Source: Actinomadura nitritigenes | Lineage (GTDB): Bacteria > Actinomycetota > Actinomycetes > Streptosporangiales > Streptosporangiaceae | Direction of reading: 5' to 3' | Assembly (NCBI RefSeq): GCF_017573545.1 | Contig: NZ_JAGEOK010000025.1 | Coordinates: 62,001-126,000 of the forward strand | Length of the DNA stretch: 64,000 nucleotides | In this document: positions 25,460 to 33,687 of the stretch, piece by piece | Numbering within the stretch: position 1 is the stretch's first letter | Layout: every line of letters starts with the position of its first letter | Notes under the pieces: generated by a model | Seen by the model: the letters and a program-made list of their open reading frames with translations, nothing else | Database searches by the model: none | What the model was told of the DNA's origin: nothing | Position numbers and translations under genes: made by a program

Positions 25460-26581
25460 TCAGACCTTGCTGGAGTGCAGCGGCTTGTCGCCGCCCGCTG
25501 CGGCGGACGGGCCGTCCTCGGCCCGGTTCCGCACCACGGAGCTGATGAACGCGGCGATGATCAGGCCCGCGCCGACCCCGCCGGTGAGCCACTCGGGGAC
25601 GTGCCGGCCGATGCTGACCAGCATGCACACCGCGAGCGCGCCGATCGCCCAGTGGGCACCGTGCTCCAGGTAGACGTACTCGTGCAGGGTGCCCTTGCGG
25701 ACCAGGAACACCGTCAGCGACCGGATGTACATGGCGCCGATGCCGAGGCCCAGCGCGATGATGATCGGGTCGGTGCTGATCGCGAACGCGCCGATGACGC
25801 CGTCGAAGCTGAACGAGGCGTCCAGCACCTCCAGGTAGAGGAACAGGAAGAACCCGGCCTTGCCGGTGGCCAGCGCCAGCGAGCTCGGCCCGGACCGGGC
25901 CGGCGCCCGCTCCGCGGCGGGCTCGGCGCCGTCCCCGTCCTCGTCGTCCTCGTCCTCGGTCGCCTCGGAGAACAGCTCGCCGAGCCCGTTCACCAGGATG
26001 TAGGTGACCATGCCGAGCACGCCGGCGATCATGACCTGGCCGGGCTCGTCGGCGAACAGCCCCGCGGTGAACGCCAGCGCCCCGCCCGCGACGACCACCG
26101 AGAGCTGGTCGAGCTTGCCGATCCGCTGGAGCGGCGCCTCCAGCCACGGCAGCCACTTGTCGGCCCGCTCCTCGAACACGAAGTCCAGGAACAGCATCAG
26201 CAGGAACATCCCGCCGAACGCCGCGATCATCGGATACGCGTCGTTCATCAGGTGGTGGTACTTGTGCGGGTCGTTCAGCGCCAGGTCGAACGCCTCGAAG
26301 GGGTTCAGCTTGGCGGTGATGCCGACGATCAGCAGCGGGAAGATCAGCCGCATGCCGAACACCGCGATCGCGATGCCGACGGTCAGGAAGATCTTCTGCC
26401 AGAACGGGCTCATCCGGTCCAGCACCTTGGCGTTGACCACGGCGTTGTCGAACGACAGTGAGATTTCCAGCACTGCGAGGACGGCGACCAGGGCGAGCCC
26501 GGTCCCCCCGTCGTAGAGGGCGGCGACCAGAAGGCCGAGGACCGTGATGCCGAAGGCCCATCCGAAGGTGCGAAGAATCAT
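25460..26581 (-). CDS. DUF475 / TerC-like integral membrane protein
   Basis: A 373-residue polytopic membrane protein of the DUF475 branch of the TerC superfamily. The helices carry the intramembrane acidic residues typical of the group: S-L-S-F-D-N-A-V-V-N-A and, in the second half, D-A-S-F-S-F-D-G-V-I-G-A-F. A very acidic loop (E-D-E-D-D-E-D-G-D) lies near residue 215. It is likely a metal-linked membrane partner for TerD proteins. It is flanked by TerD genes on both sides, all on the minus strand. Confidence 0.92.
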   Translation of the reverse strand: MILRTFGWAFGITVLGLLVAALYDGGTGLALVAVLAVLEISLSFDNAVVNAKVLDRMSPFWQKIFLTVGIAIAVFGMRLIFPLLIVGITAKLNPFEAFDLALNDPHKYHHLMNDAYPMIAAFGGMFLLMLFLDFVFEERADKWLPWLEAPLQRIGKLDQLSVVVAGGALAFTAGLFADEPGQVMIAGVLGMVTYILVNGLGELFSEATEDEDDEDGDGAEPAAERAPARSGPSSLALATGKAGFFLFLYLEVLDASFSFDGVIGAFAISTDPIIIALGLGIGAMYIRSLTVFLVRKGTLHEYVYLEHGAHWAIGALAVCMLVSIGRHVPEWLTGGVGAGLIIAAFISSVVRNRAEDGPSAAAGGDKPLHSSKV

Positions 26582-26642
26582 GCGCGTATTTCTCTGAGAG
26601 TGGACGGCCGGCCCGGCCGGCCGTCCTGCGGGGCGGCGGCCG

Positions 26643-27221
26643 TCAGCCGACGTTGACGCCGAAGTCCATGGCGATGCCGGCGAGGCCCGAGGCGTAGCCC
26701 TGGCCGACGGCCCGGAACTTCCACTCGGCGCCGTGCCGGTACAGCTCGCCGAAGACCATGGCGGTCTCGGTGGAGGCGTCCTCGGTCAGGTCGAAGCGGG
26801 CGAGCTCGCTGCCGTCGGTCCGGTTGACGATCCGGATGAAGGCGTTGCGGACCTGCCCGAAGTTCTGCTGCCGGTTGTCGGCGTCGTAGATCGACACCGG
26901 GAACACGATCCGGTCGCAGTCCTGCGGCACGGCGGTCAGGTCGACGTTGATGGACTCGTCGTCGCCCTCGCCCTCGCCGGTCAGGTTGTCGCCGGTGTGC
27001 TCGACCGAGCCGTCGGGGCTCTTCAGGTTGTTGAAGAACACGAAGTGCTGGTCGGAGATCACCTTGCCGGACGGGCCGAGCATCAGCGCGGAGGCGTCCA
27101 GGTCGAAGTCGGCGCCGGTGGTGGCGCGCACGTCCCAGCCGAGGCCGACGGTGACGGCGGTCAGATTGGGCGCGGCCTTCGTCAGCGAGACGTTGCCGCC
27201 CTTGGCGAGTGAGACTCCCAT
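26643..27221 (-). CDS. TerD family protein
   Basis: A 192-residue canonical TerD: M-G-V-S-L-A-K-G-G-N-V-S-L-T-K, D-F-D-L-D-A-S-A, F-F-N-N-L-K-S-P-D-G-S-V-E-H-T-G-D-N and the acidic E-G-E-G-D-D-E calcium-binding stretch, ending G-I-A-M-D-F-G-V-N-V-G. It is a close paralogue of the next gene. It sits in the middle of the TerD-TerD-DUF475-TerD run and is probably co-transcribed. Confidence 0.95.
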   Translation of the reverse strand: MGVSLAKGGNVSLTKAAPNLTAVTVGLGWDVRATTGADFDLDASALMLGPSGKVISDQHFVFFNNLKSPDGSVEHTGDNLTGEGEGDDESINVDLTAVPQDCDRIVFPVSIYDADNRQQNFGQVRNAFIRIVNRTDGSELARFDLTEDASTETAMVFGELYRHGAEWKFRAVGQGYASGLAGIAMDFGVNVG

Positions 27222-27255
27222 GTTCGGGCCACTCCCTTCCCGGGGTTGAGGTCGT

Positions 27256-27831
27256 TCAGATGTTGACGCCGAAGTCCATCGCGATGCCCGCGAGGCCGGA
27301 CGCGTAGCCCTGACCGACCGCGCGGAACTTCCAGTCCGCCCCGTTGCGGTACAGCTCGCCGAAGACCATCGCGGTCTCCATGGACGCGTCCTCGGTCAGG
27401 TCGTAGCGGGCCATCTCGGACCGGTCGCCCTGGTTGAGCACCCGGATGTAGGCGTTGCGGACCTGGCCGAAGTTCTGGCCGCGGCTGTCGGCGTCGTAGA
27501 TCGACACGGCGAACGCGACCCGCTCGGCCTCCGCGGGCATCGCGCCGAAGTTCACGTTGATCTGCTCGTCGTCGCCCTCACCGGCGCCGGTGGTGTTGTC
27601 GCCGGTGTGCTCGACGCCGCCGTCCGGGGTCCGCAGGTTGTTGAAGAAGACGAAGTGCTGGTCGGTGAGGATCTTTCCGGAGGCGTCCAGCACCAGCGCG
27701 GACGCGTCGAGGTCGAAGTCGGTGCCCGTCGTGGTGCGCAGGTCCCAGCCGAGCCCGACCGTCACGGCCGACAGGCCGGGGGCCTGCTTCGTGAGCGAGA
27801 CGTTGCCGCCCTTGCTGAGACTGACTCCCAC
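27256..27831 (-). CDS. TerD family protein
   Basis: A 191-residue TerD, first gene of the minus-strand ter run. The GTG at 27831 gives M-G-V-S-L-S-K-G-G-N-V-S-L and has GGAGG six bases before it; an upstream ATG at 27852 would place that site inside the gene. The D-x-D and G-E-G-D-D-E calcium motifs are intact. It is highly similar to its neighbour across the whole length, so this is a tandem duplication. The divergent coiled-coil gene begins 156 bases away across a shared promoter region. Confidence 0.95.
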   Translation of the reverse strand: MGVSLSKGGNVSLTKQAPGLSAVTVGLGWDLRTTTGTDFDLDASALVLDASGKILTDQHFVFFNNLRTPDGGVEHTGDNTTGAGEGDDEQINVNFGAMPAEAERVAFAVSIYDADSRGQNFGQVRNAYIRVLNQGDRSEMARYDLTEDASMETAMVFGELYRNGADWKFRAVGQGYASGLAGIAMDFGVNI

Positions 27832-27987
27832 GGCGTTCCTCCAAGATCGCATGACGTACCGGACGCCGGGCAGGCGTCTCGCTATATCGACGCAGCAGCG
27901 ATGCTATCCGTTCCATCCGTTGTGAACCCATTACGCGAGAACTCCTGGACTGCGCGAGACTGGGCATGAGGACGAAGGGAGGCGGCG

Positions 27988-29238
27988 TTGCGGGGAACGG
28001 GCGACCAGCGGCGGCGCGGCAGGGGCGGTCAGGCCGCCGACGCGGCGATCCAGGCGCGCGAGGCGGCCGCCACCGCCTTCTACGACATGGACCAGGCGCA
28101 GAAGTTCCTCGACGGGCGCGTCACCGTCTTCGAGGATCTGGACGCGGCGGCCGCCGCGCCGGTCCGGCGGGAGTTCGCCGGGCTCTCGGAGGCCGCCGAC
28201 GCCGCCTCCGTGGCCTACATCTCCGTCCTGGACGCCCACGACCTCGATGACCGGGAGCGGTCGCCCGCCGAGTACGACGCGGCCCGCAGGGCGTTCATGG
28301 CGTCCACGGAGCGGCTGCAGCAGATCACCCGGAACCTCAACGGGTTCGCCGAGCGGCTCGCGCAGCGGATGGCACGGCTGGAGGCGGCCCTCGACCAGCT
28401 TCCGCCGCGCCTCACCGCCGCCCGGGAGGCCGTCGCCGCCGCCGACGCCGCCGTGCAGGCCGCGCGGGCGGCCGGGATGGACGCCTCCGACCCCGAGGCG
28501 GAGCTGGCGCGGGCGAAGGAGGCCCTGGCGCTGCTCGGCTCGCAGGGGCTGGGCGGGCTCGGGCTGGACGGGGCGATGCGCAAGGCCGACGAGGTGCGAG
28601 TGATCGCCGAGAGCGCCCGCCTGGCGGCCGAGGAGCTGCCGAGGATGGCGGAGAAGGTCCGCAACTCGCTGGCGTCCGTCCGCACCCGCGTGGACGTCGT
28701 CGCGAACCGCGTCGGGCCCGTCCGGGAGGCGATGAAGGCGCTGCTGCGCGCCTACTCGCAGGCCTGCTGGCAGGACCTGCGGGGCGCGCCGGAGGCGATC
28801 GAGGCGGGCGTCGAGCGGGCGCGCGAGCGGCTGAACGAGGCGATGGCCCTCTCCCGCGCCGCCGAGTGGAAGCGGGCGCAGCAGGCGCTGACCGCCGCGC
28901 GGACCGAGCTGAACGGGGCCGACCGGCGCGCCGGGCAGGTCACCGGGCGGGTGACGGAGCTGGAGGCGGTCGCCGCCGACCCCGAAAAGCCGGTCGAGAG
29001 CGCCCGGTTCGCGGTGCGGGACGCGCAGCGGCTCGCCATGGCGCAGCCCGGCGGCGCCGCGCCGCACCATGCGCGCGCGCTGGACGCCCTGGTGGAACGG
29101 CTGGAGCACGCGCCGAAGCGCCTCACCGGCGCGCACCCGGACTACTGGGCCTACCTCCAGGAACTGGAGTCGATCAAGACGGCCGCCGGCGACGTGGTGA
29201 CCCGCATCCGCTCCGAGCGCGCCGGAAGCGGCTCCTGA
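27988..29238 (+). CDS. Coiled-coil protein divergent from the TerD operon
   Basis: 416 residues, almost entirely helical, rich in Ala, Glu and Arg, with heptad-like stretches across about 85-140 and 190-330. No TM segment or catalytic motif is visible. The TTG start at 27988 has GGAGG five bases upstream. It shares the promoter region with the TerD genes, and long Ala-rich coiled-coil proteins commonly sit beside terD in actinomycetes. It could be a scaffold for TerD assemblies, inferred from position only. Confidence 0.75.
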   Translation: MRGTGDQRRRGRGGQAADAAIQAREAAATAFYDMDQAQKFLDGRVTVFEDLDAAAAAPVRREFAGLSEAADAASVAYISVLDAHDLDDRERSPAEYDAARRAFMASTERLQQITRNLNGFAERLAQRMARLEAALDQLPPRLTAAREAVAAADAAVQAARAAGMDASDPEAELARAKEALALLGSQGLGGLGLDGAMRKADEVRVIAESARLAAEELPRMAEKVRNSLASVRTRVDVVANRVGPVREAMKALLRAYSQACWQDLRGAPEAIEAGVERARERLNEAMALSRAAEWKRAQQALTAARTELNGADRRAGQVTGRVTELEAVAADPEKPVESARFAVRDAQRLAMAQPGGAAPHHARALDALVERLEHAPKRLTGAHPDYWAYLQELESIKTAAGDVVTRIRSERAGSGS

Positions 29239-29310
29239 GAGCCGCCCCGGCGGACCGGCGGGCGTGCCGTCGGCGTCGTCAGCGGGCCCTGCGGCGACAT
29301 CGGCGAACCC

Positions 29311-30585
29311 CTAAGCGAACAGGGTCTCGCCCCAGTAGCCGCCCTTCTTCACGCCGGGCGGGCAGGCGAAGATGCCCGATCCGACATGCTGGATGTACTC
29401 GTTCATCGCGTCGGACGCGAGCGACTCCTGGATCTTGATGAAGCCGGTGCGCGGGTCGCGCTGGAACGCGATGAAGAACAGCCCCGCCTCCAGGCGCCCC
29501 AGCCCGTCCGAGCCGTCGGTGAAGGAGTAGCCGCGCCGCAGGATCCGCGCTCCGCCGTTGGAGTCGGGATGCGCGAGGCGGACGTGCGCGTCCGGCTTCA
29601 TCCGCGCCAGGACGGGCTTGTCGCGCTCCTTCTTCTCCCCCACCGGCGCGCCCTCGGCCTTGGTCCGGCCGAAGACGTCCTCCTGCTCGCGCAGGGACGT
29701 CCGGTCCCAGGTCTCGATGTGCATGCGGATACGGCGCGCCACCAGGTACGAGCCGCCCGCCATCCAGTCCGAGCCGTCGCCCTTGCCCGCCCAGACGTGC
29801 TCGTCGAGCAGCGCCGTGTCGCTGGTGCCGATGTTGTCCGTGCCGTCCTTGAACCCGAAGAGGTTCCGCGGCGTCTGCGCGTCGGGGGTCGTCGAGGACG
29901 TCTTGCCGAACCCGAGCTGCGACCAGCGGACGCCGACGACGCCCATCCCGATCCGGGCCAGGTTGCGGATGGCGTGCACCGCCACCTGCGGGTCGTCCGC
30001 GCAGGCCTGGACGCAGATGTCGCCGCCGCTGCGGTCGGGGTCGAGGTTCTCGCCGGAGAAGTGCGGCAGGTCCACCAGCGCCGCCGGGCGCTTCGCCTTG
30101 ATCCCGAACCGGTCCGCGCCGTCCTTCTCGAACAGCGTGGGGCCGAACCCGATCGTCAGCGTCAGCCGGGACGCGGGCAGCCCGAGGGCCTCGCCGGTGT
30201 CGTCCGGCGGCGCCACCCCCACCTTCGGGATCGCGCCCTCGCCGATCGCCCGCCCCGCGGTCATGTCGGCCGCGGCCTCCGTCCAGTCCTTCAGCATCCG
30301 GACGAGCTTGCCGCGGTCGCCGGTGGTGACGTCGAACGCGGCGAAGTGCAGCCGGTCCTGGACGGCGGTGGCGATGCCCGCCTGGTGCGCGCCGTAGAAC
30401 GGGACGGCGGCCGCCGTGCCGGCGTCGCCGGTGTCGGCGGAGGCGACCCGGTCCAGGCCGGCCCCCGCCGCGGCGCCGACCAGCAGGCTGGCGCCGGAGA
30501 AGCCGAGCATCCGGCGCCGGGACATCCCGGCGCGCGGCGCGTCCGGCGAGCGGGACCCGGGGTCCGACGGACGGGACTGCGTCAT
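29311..30585 (-). CDS. efeB: EfeB, Tat-exported Dyp-type haem peroxidase
   Basis: A 424-residue deferrochelatase/peroxidase. The twin-arginine signal (M-S-R-R-R-M-L-G-F-S-G, Arg23-25) is followed by a hydrophobic core, so it is exported folded. The Dyp hallmark G-F-K-D-G-T-D-N is intact near residue 242, with a proximal-His region and C-terminal G-S-G-I-F-A-C-P-P-G. It works outside the membrane on haem or in ferrous-iron oxidation with EfeO. The ATG overlaps the efeO stop by four bases. Confidence 0.95.
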   Translation of the reverse strand: MTQSRPSDPGSRSPDAPRAGMSRRRMLGFSGASLLVGAAAGAGLDRVASADTGDAGTAAAVPFYGAHQAGIATAVQDRLHFAAFDVTTGDRGKLVRMLKDWTEAAADMTAGRAIGEGAIPKVGVAPPDDTGEALGLPASRLTLTIGFGPTLFEKDGADRFGIKAKRPAALVDLPHFSGENLDPDRSGGDICVQACADDPQVAVHAIRNLARIGMGVVGVRWSQLGFGKTSSTTPDAQTPRNLFGFKDGTDNIGTSDTALLDEHVWAGKGDGSDWMAGGSYLVARRIRMHIETWDRTSLREQEDVFGRTKAEGAPVGEKKERDKPVLARMKPDAHVRLAHPDSNGGARILRRGYSFTDGSDGLGRLEAGLFFIAFQRDPRTGFIKIQESLASDAMNEYIQHVGSGIFACPPGVKKGGYWGETLFA

Positions 30586-31709
30586 TTCGCCACGACCTCC
30601 GCGAGCTTGGACAGGGGCTCGCCCAGCGCGTTCACCGCGTCGGCGAGGTTCTTGCGGTCGTCCTTGCCGACCTTGTCGTAGGAGACGTAGCCGTCGCCCT
30701 CCTCGTGCTTCTTCAGCAGGGCGTAGACGGCGTCGAAGTTCTCGTCCAGGTCCTTGGCGAGCTGCGCGTCCTTCTCCTGGACGACCGGCTTGAGCAGCTC
30801 GTAGGCCTTCTTCGCGCCGTCCACGTTCGCCTTGAAGTCGACGAGGTCGGTGTGGCTGTAGGTCTCCTCCTCACCGGTGACCTTGCCGGTGGCGACCTCG
30901 TCCAGCAGGCCCTTCGCGCCCGCGGCCATGTCGTTCACCGGGTCGAGGGTGAGGCCCGGCAGCCGGCCCTTCAGCGTCTCCAGGTCCGCCACGAGCTGGT
31001 CGCCGTACTTCTCCTTGCCCTTGACGGAGCCGTCCTTGAACAGCGCCTTCTCCAGCAGGTGCCAGCCGGACCAGTCCTTCTTCTCGTCCGGCTTGAGGTC
31101 GGCCTCGCGGGTGTCGACCTTGCCGTCGATGTCGCTGAACTTCTCCGCGACGGACTCGATCGACTCCCAGCCGACGCGGGACGGCGCGTACAGCTTCTTC
31201 GCCTTCTCGACGTCGCCGGCCTTCACCGCCGCGACGAACGGCTTGGTCCTGGCGATCGTGTCGTCGAGCTGGGCGATCACGTACGCCTTGTAGTCGGTGG
31301 CGGCCTTGGTGAGCCGCGGGTCGGCGCCGCCGCCCTGGCCGGTGACCGTGATCTCCTGCGAGGGGCCCTTGCCGGTCTGCCCGGCGCTGCACAGCAGCTT
31401 GTACTTGCCCTCCGGCAGGTTCACCACGAAGTTCACGCTGGTGCCGGGGCCGATGTTCTCCCGCTCGGCGAGGATGCCGCCGTCCGCCTTGAGCACCTCG
31501 AACTCGTTGACCTCGGAGCCCTTGTTGGTCACCTTGAAGGAGTTCTTGCCGGCGGGCAGCTCGGTCTTGCCGACCTCGCACTTGTCCTTGGACGCCGTCA
31601 CCGGGACGGCCCCGGCGGCGTCCGCCTTCCCGTCACCGCCGCACGCCGCGAGCAGGGACATCGACACGGCGGCCACGCCGGTGAGGGCGAGCACGGGGAC
31701 AGGGCGCAT
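30582..31709 (-). CDS. efeO: EfeO, iron-uptake lipoprotein
   Basis: A 375-residue EfeO/EfeM-type protein. The signal peptide ends in the lipobox L-A-A-C (Cys23). A cupredoxin-like domain follows (about 40-130; P-E-G-K-Y-K-L-L-C-S-A-G), then the peptidase-M75/imelysin-like domain with W-H-L-L-E-K-A-L-F, close to the HxxE metal motif. The ATG at 31709 has GGAG five bases upstream. It is first of efeO-efeB under the iron box at 31726. No EfeU permease gene adjoins. Confidence 0.93.
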   Translation of the reverse strand: MRPVPVLALTGVAAVSMSLLAACGGDGKADAAGAVPVTASKDKCEVGKTELPAGKNSFKVTNKGSEVNEFEVLKADGGILAERENIGPGTSVNFVVNLPEGKYKLLCSAGQTGKGPSQEITVTGQGGGADPRLTKAATDYKAYVIAQLDDTIARTKPFVAAVKAGDVEKAKKLYAPSRVGWESIESVAEKFSDIDGKVDTREADLKPDEKKDWSGWHLLEKALFKDGSVKGKEKYGDQLVADLETLKGRLPGLTLDPVNDMAAGAKGLLDEVATGKVTGEEETYSHTDLVDFKANVDGAKKAYELLKPVVQEKDAQLAKDLDENFDAVYALLKKHEEGDGYVSYDKVGKDDRKNLADAVNALGEPLSKLAEVVAK

Positions 31710-31725
31710 GGGGACTCCAGGATGC

Positions 31726-31744
31726 AATGGTTAGGCTCACCTAA
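31726..31744 (-). promoter_or_regulatory. DtxR/IdeR-type iron box upstream of efeO
   Basis: AATGGTTAGGCTCACCTAA matches the 19-bp iron-box consensus at 15 positions. It lies 17 bases upstream of the efeO start and so overlaps the likely promoter. It suggests iron repression of efeOB by the same regulator as the siderophore locus. Confidence 0.8.
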
Positions 31745-31813
31745 ATTAGCCAAGGCTGCCCTCATCGCGTCAAGTCGCCCCCGCGACAGTGAGGCATCCC
31801 ACGTGCCGCGCGG

Positions 31814-32287
31814 TCAGCGCGGACGGTCGTTGATGCCCATCGTGAGGTTCCGCGCGGCCATCGGCGGGCCCGACTGCGGGTCGCCGTACGGCGGCAGATG
31901 CCCCTGCTGGGGGTGCTGCAGGTGCTGCGGCGCCTGGTGGTGCGCCGGCTCGCGCGCCGCGGGCTCCGCCCACACGGCCGTGCCGTACGCGCACACCTCG
32001 TGGCCCCCGCCGGGCAGCACCGCGGTGTCGAACCGCATCCCGACCACGGTGTTCGCACCCTTGCGGCGCGCCTCCTCGCCGAGCCGGTCCACCGCCTCGC
32101 GGCGCGCGCCCGCCAGCCCGAGGGCCGGGCGGTCGCCCGTCACCCGGAACGTCGCGCTGCTCCCCGCGTGCCCGGGCTGCTGCATCCCGGCCTGATCGGT
32201 CTGGACGGCCGTCCCCAGGACCTCGCCGAGCACACTGCGGATCTCGTACCCGGCAACGCCATCAGTCGTCACGATCAGCATGGCCAT
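31814..32287 (-). CDS. YbjQ/UPF0145-family protein with His/Gln-rich tail
   Basis: 157 residues. The first 105 are the YbjQ (heavy-metal-binding-domain, UPF0145) fold: T-T-D-G-V-A-G-Y-E-I, G-E-V-L-G, A-R-R-K-G-A-N-T-V-V-G-M-R-F. The last 50 are an unusual disordered extension with H-H-Q-A-P-Q-H-L-Q-H-P-Q-Q-G-H. YbjQ forms pentamers of unknown function. The His-rich tail could bind metal, as a guess. No clear ribosome site precedes the ATG. Confidence 0.82.
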   Translation of the reverse strand: MAMLIVTTDGVAGYEIRSVLGEVLGTAVQTDQAGMQQPGHAGSSATFRVTGDRPALGLAGARREAVDRLGEEARRKGANTVVGMRFDTAVLPGGGHEVCAYGTAVWAEPAAREPAHHQAPQHLQHPQQGHLPPYGDPQSGPPMAARNLTMGINDRPR

Positions 32288-32382
32288 TACGGTAATCCAC
32301 CATCCGCCCGAAATGCGACGTCAGGCACCGAATCAACGGACCGCGCCGCGCACGGCGAGCGAACGGCGCGCACGGCGAGCGA

Positions 32383-32415
32383 CCGCCCTCCGGACCGCTC
32401 GGGCCCGGAGGGCGG
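32383..32415. terminator. 11-bp hairpin after sigma factor gene
   Basis: Bases 32383-32393 pair perfectly with 32405-32415, 56 bases beyond the sigma-factor stop. Just beside it, a 16-bp direct repeat with 20-base period (about 32347-32382) is visible. Nothing else occupies 32288-32470. Confidence 0.55.
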
Positions 32416-32470
32416 GCGCCCCCTGTCGCTCTCCCCCGCCCGATCCCCGGTCCGGGCGGGCGGGCCGCCG

Positions 32471-33628
32471 CTACTCGAGGTACTCCCGCAGCATCTGCGC
32501 GCGCGACGGATGCCGGAGCTTGGCCAGGGTCTTGGACTCGATCTGCCGGATCCGCTCCCTGGTCACGCCGAACTCCCGGCCGACCTCCTCCAGCGTGCGC
32601 GGATGCCCGTCGGTCAGGCCGAAGCGCAGCTGGATGATGCGCTGCTCCCGTTCCGACAGCGTGCCGAGGATGTCCTCGAGCTGGTCCTGCAGCAGGATGA
32701 ACGCGGCCGCCTCGATCGGCACGACCGCGTCCGCGTCCTCGATGAAGTCGCCGAGGTCGGAGTCCTCCTCGCCGATCGGCGACTGCAGCGAGACCGGCTC
32801 CTGCGCGATCCGCTGGATCTCCACGACCCGGACGGGCGGCAGCCCCATCTCCAGGCCGATCTCCTCGGGGGTGGGTTCGCGGCCGAGGTCCTGGTGCATC
32901 TGCCGCTGCACGCGGACCAGCTTGTTGATCGTCTCCACCATGTGCACCGGGATCCGGATGGTTCTGGCCTGGTCGGCGATCGCGCGGGTGATCGCCTGCC
33001 GGATCCACCAGGTGGCGTAGGTGGAGAACTTGAACCCCTTCGTGTAGTCGAACTTCTCGACCGCACGGATGAGTCCGAGATTTCCCTCCTGGATGAGGTC
33101 GAGGAACAGCATTCCCCGGCCCACGTACCGTTTCGCGATCGAGACCACCAGCCGCAGGTTGGCCTCGATCAGCCGTTGCTTCGCCCGGACGCCGTCGCGG
33201 GAGAGCAGTTCGAGGTCGATCCGCTCGGCGTGGGAGAGGACGGCCGTGCGCGCCATCTTCTCCTCGGCGAACAGTCCCGCCTCGATCGATTTCGCCAGTT
33301 CTACTTCATCTTCTGCCGTGAGAAGCGGTACGCGCCCGATCTCTCTCAGATAGATCCGGACCAGGTCGCTCGTCGGCGCCCGCTTGCCGAGGTCTCCCTC
33401 ATCCGCTCGCGCGACGTCCTCGGTCTCCTGCTGAGATTCGAGGACCTCTACCCCCTGCTCTGCGAGCATCCGGACGACCCTCTCCAGGGAGTCGTCCGGC
33501 AAGTCCGAGCGATCGAGAGCAGCGGCGACGTCTTCGACGGTCACACCGCCGCGCTCTCTGCCGCGTGCGACGAGGTCCGCCACCTGATCAACCGATGGCG
33601 CCTCGCTTGGCAGCACCGAAGGGCCCAC
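32471..33628 (-). CDS. RNA polymerase sigma-70 factor, RpoD/Hrd family
   Basis: 385 residues with the full primary-type set: region 1.2 (V-R-I-Y-L-R-E-I-G), 2.1-2.4 (F-L-D-L-I-Q-E-G-N-L-G-L-I-R-A-V; F-S-T-Y-A-T-W-W-I-R-Q-A), region 3 and 4.2 (T-R-E-R-I-R-Q-I-E-S-K-T-L-A-K-L-R-H). It lacks the long acidic N-terminal extension of HrdB-type principal sigmas, so it may be an HrdA-like relative. It sits 59 bases downstream of dnaG on the same strand, echoing the primase-sigma linkage of other bacteria. The GTG start is a best guess, with no strong ribosome site. Confidence 0.92.
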   Translation of the reverse strand: MGPSVLPSEAPSVDQVADLVARGRERGGVTVEDVAAALDRSDLPDDSLERVVRMLAEQGVEVLESQQETEDVARADEGDLGKRAPTSDLVRIYLREIGRVPLLTAEDEVELAKSIEAGLFAEEKMARTAVLSHAERIDLELLSRDGVRAKQRLIEANLRLVVSIAKRYVGRGMLFLDLIQEGNLGLIRAVEKFDYTKGFKFSTYATWWIRQAITRAIADQARTIRIPVHMVETINKLVRVQRQMHQDLGREPTPEEIGLEMGLPPVRVVEIQRIAQEPVSLQSPIGEEDSDLGDFIEDADAVVPIEAAAFILLQDQLEDILGTLSEREQRIIQLRFGLTDGHPRTLEEVGREFGVTRERIRQIESKTLAKLRHPSRAQMLREYLE

Positions 33629-33687
33629 GCAGACAGTCTGCGACAGATGCGGCCTAGATCACAGGACCCATTTCGCAGGGGAAACGG

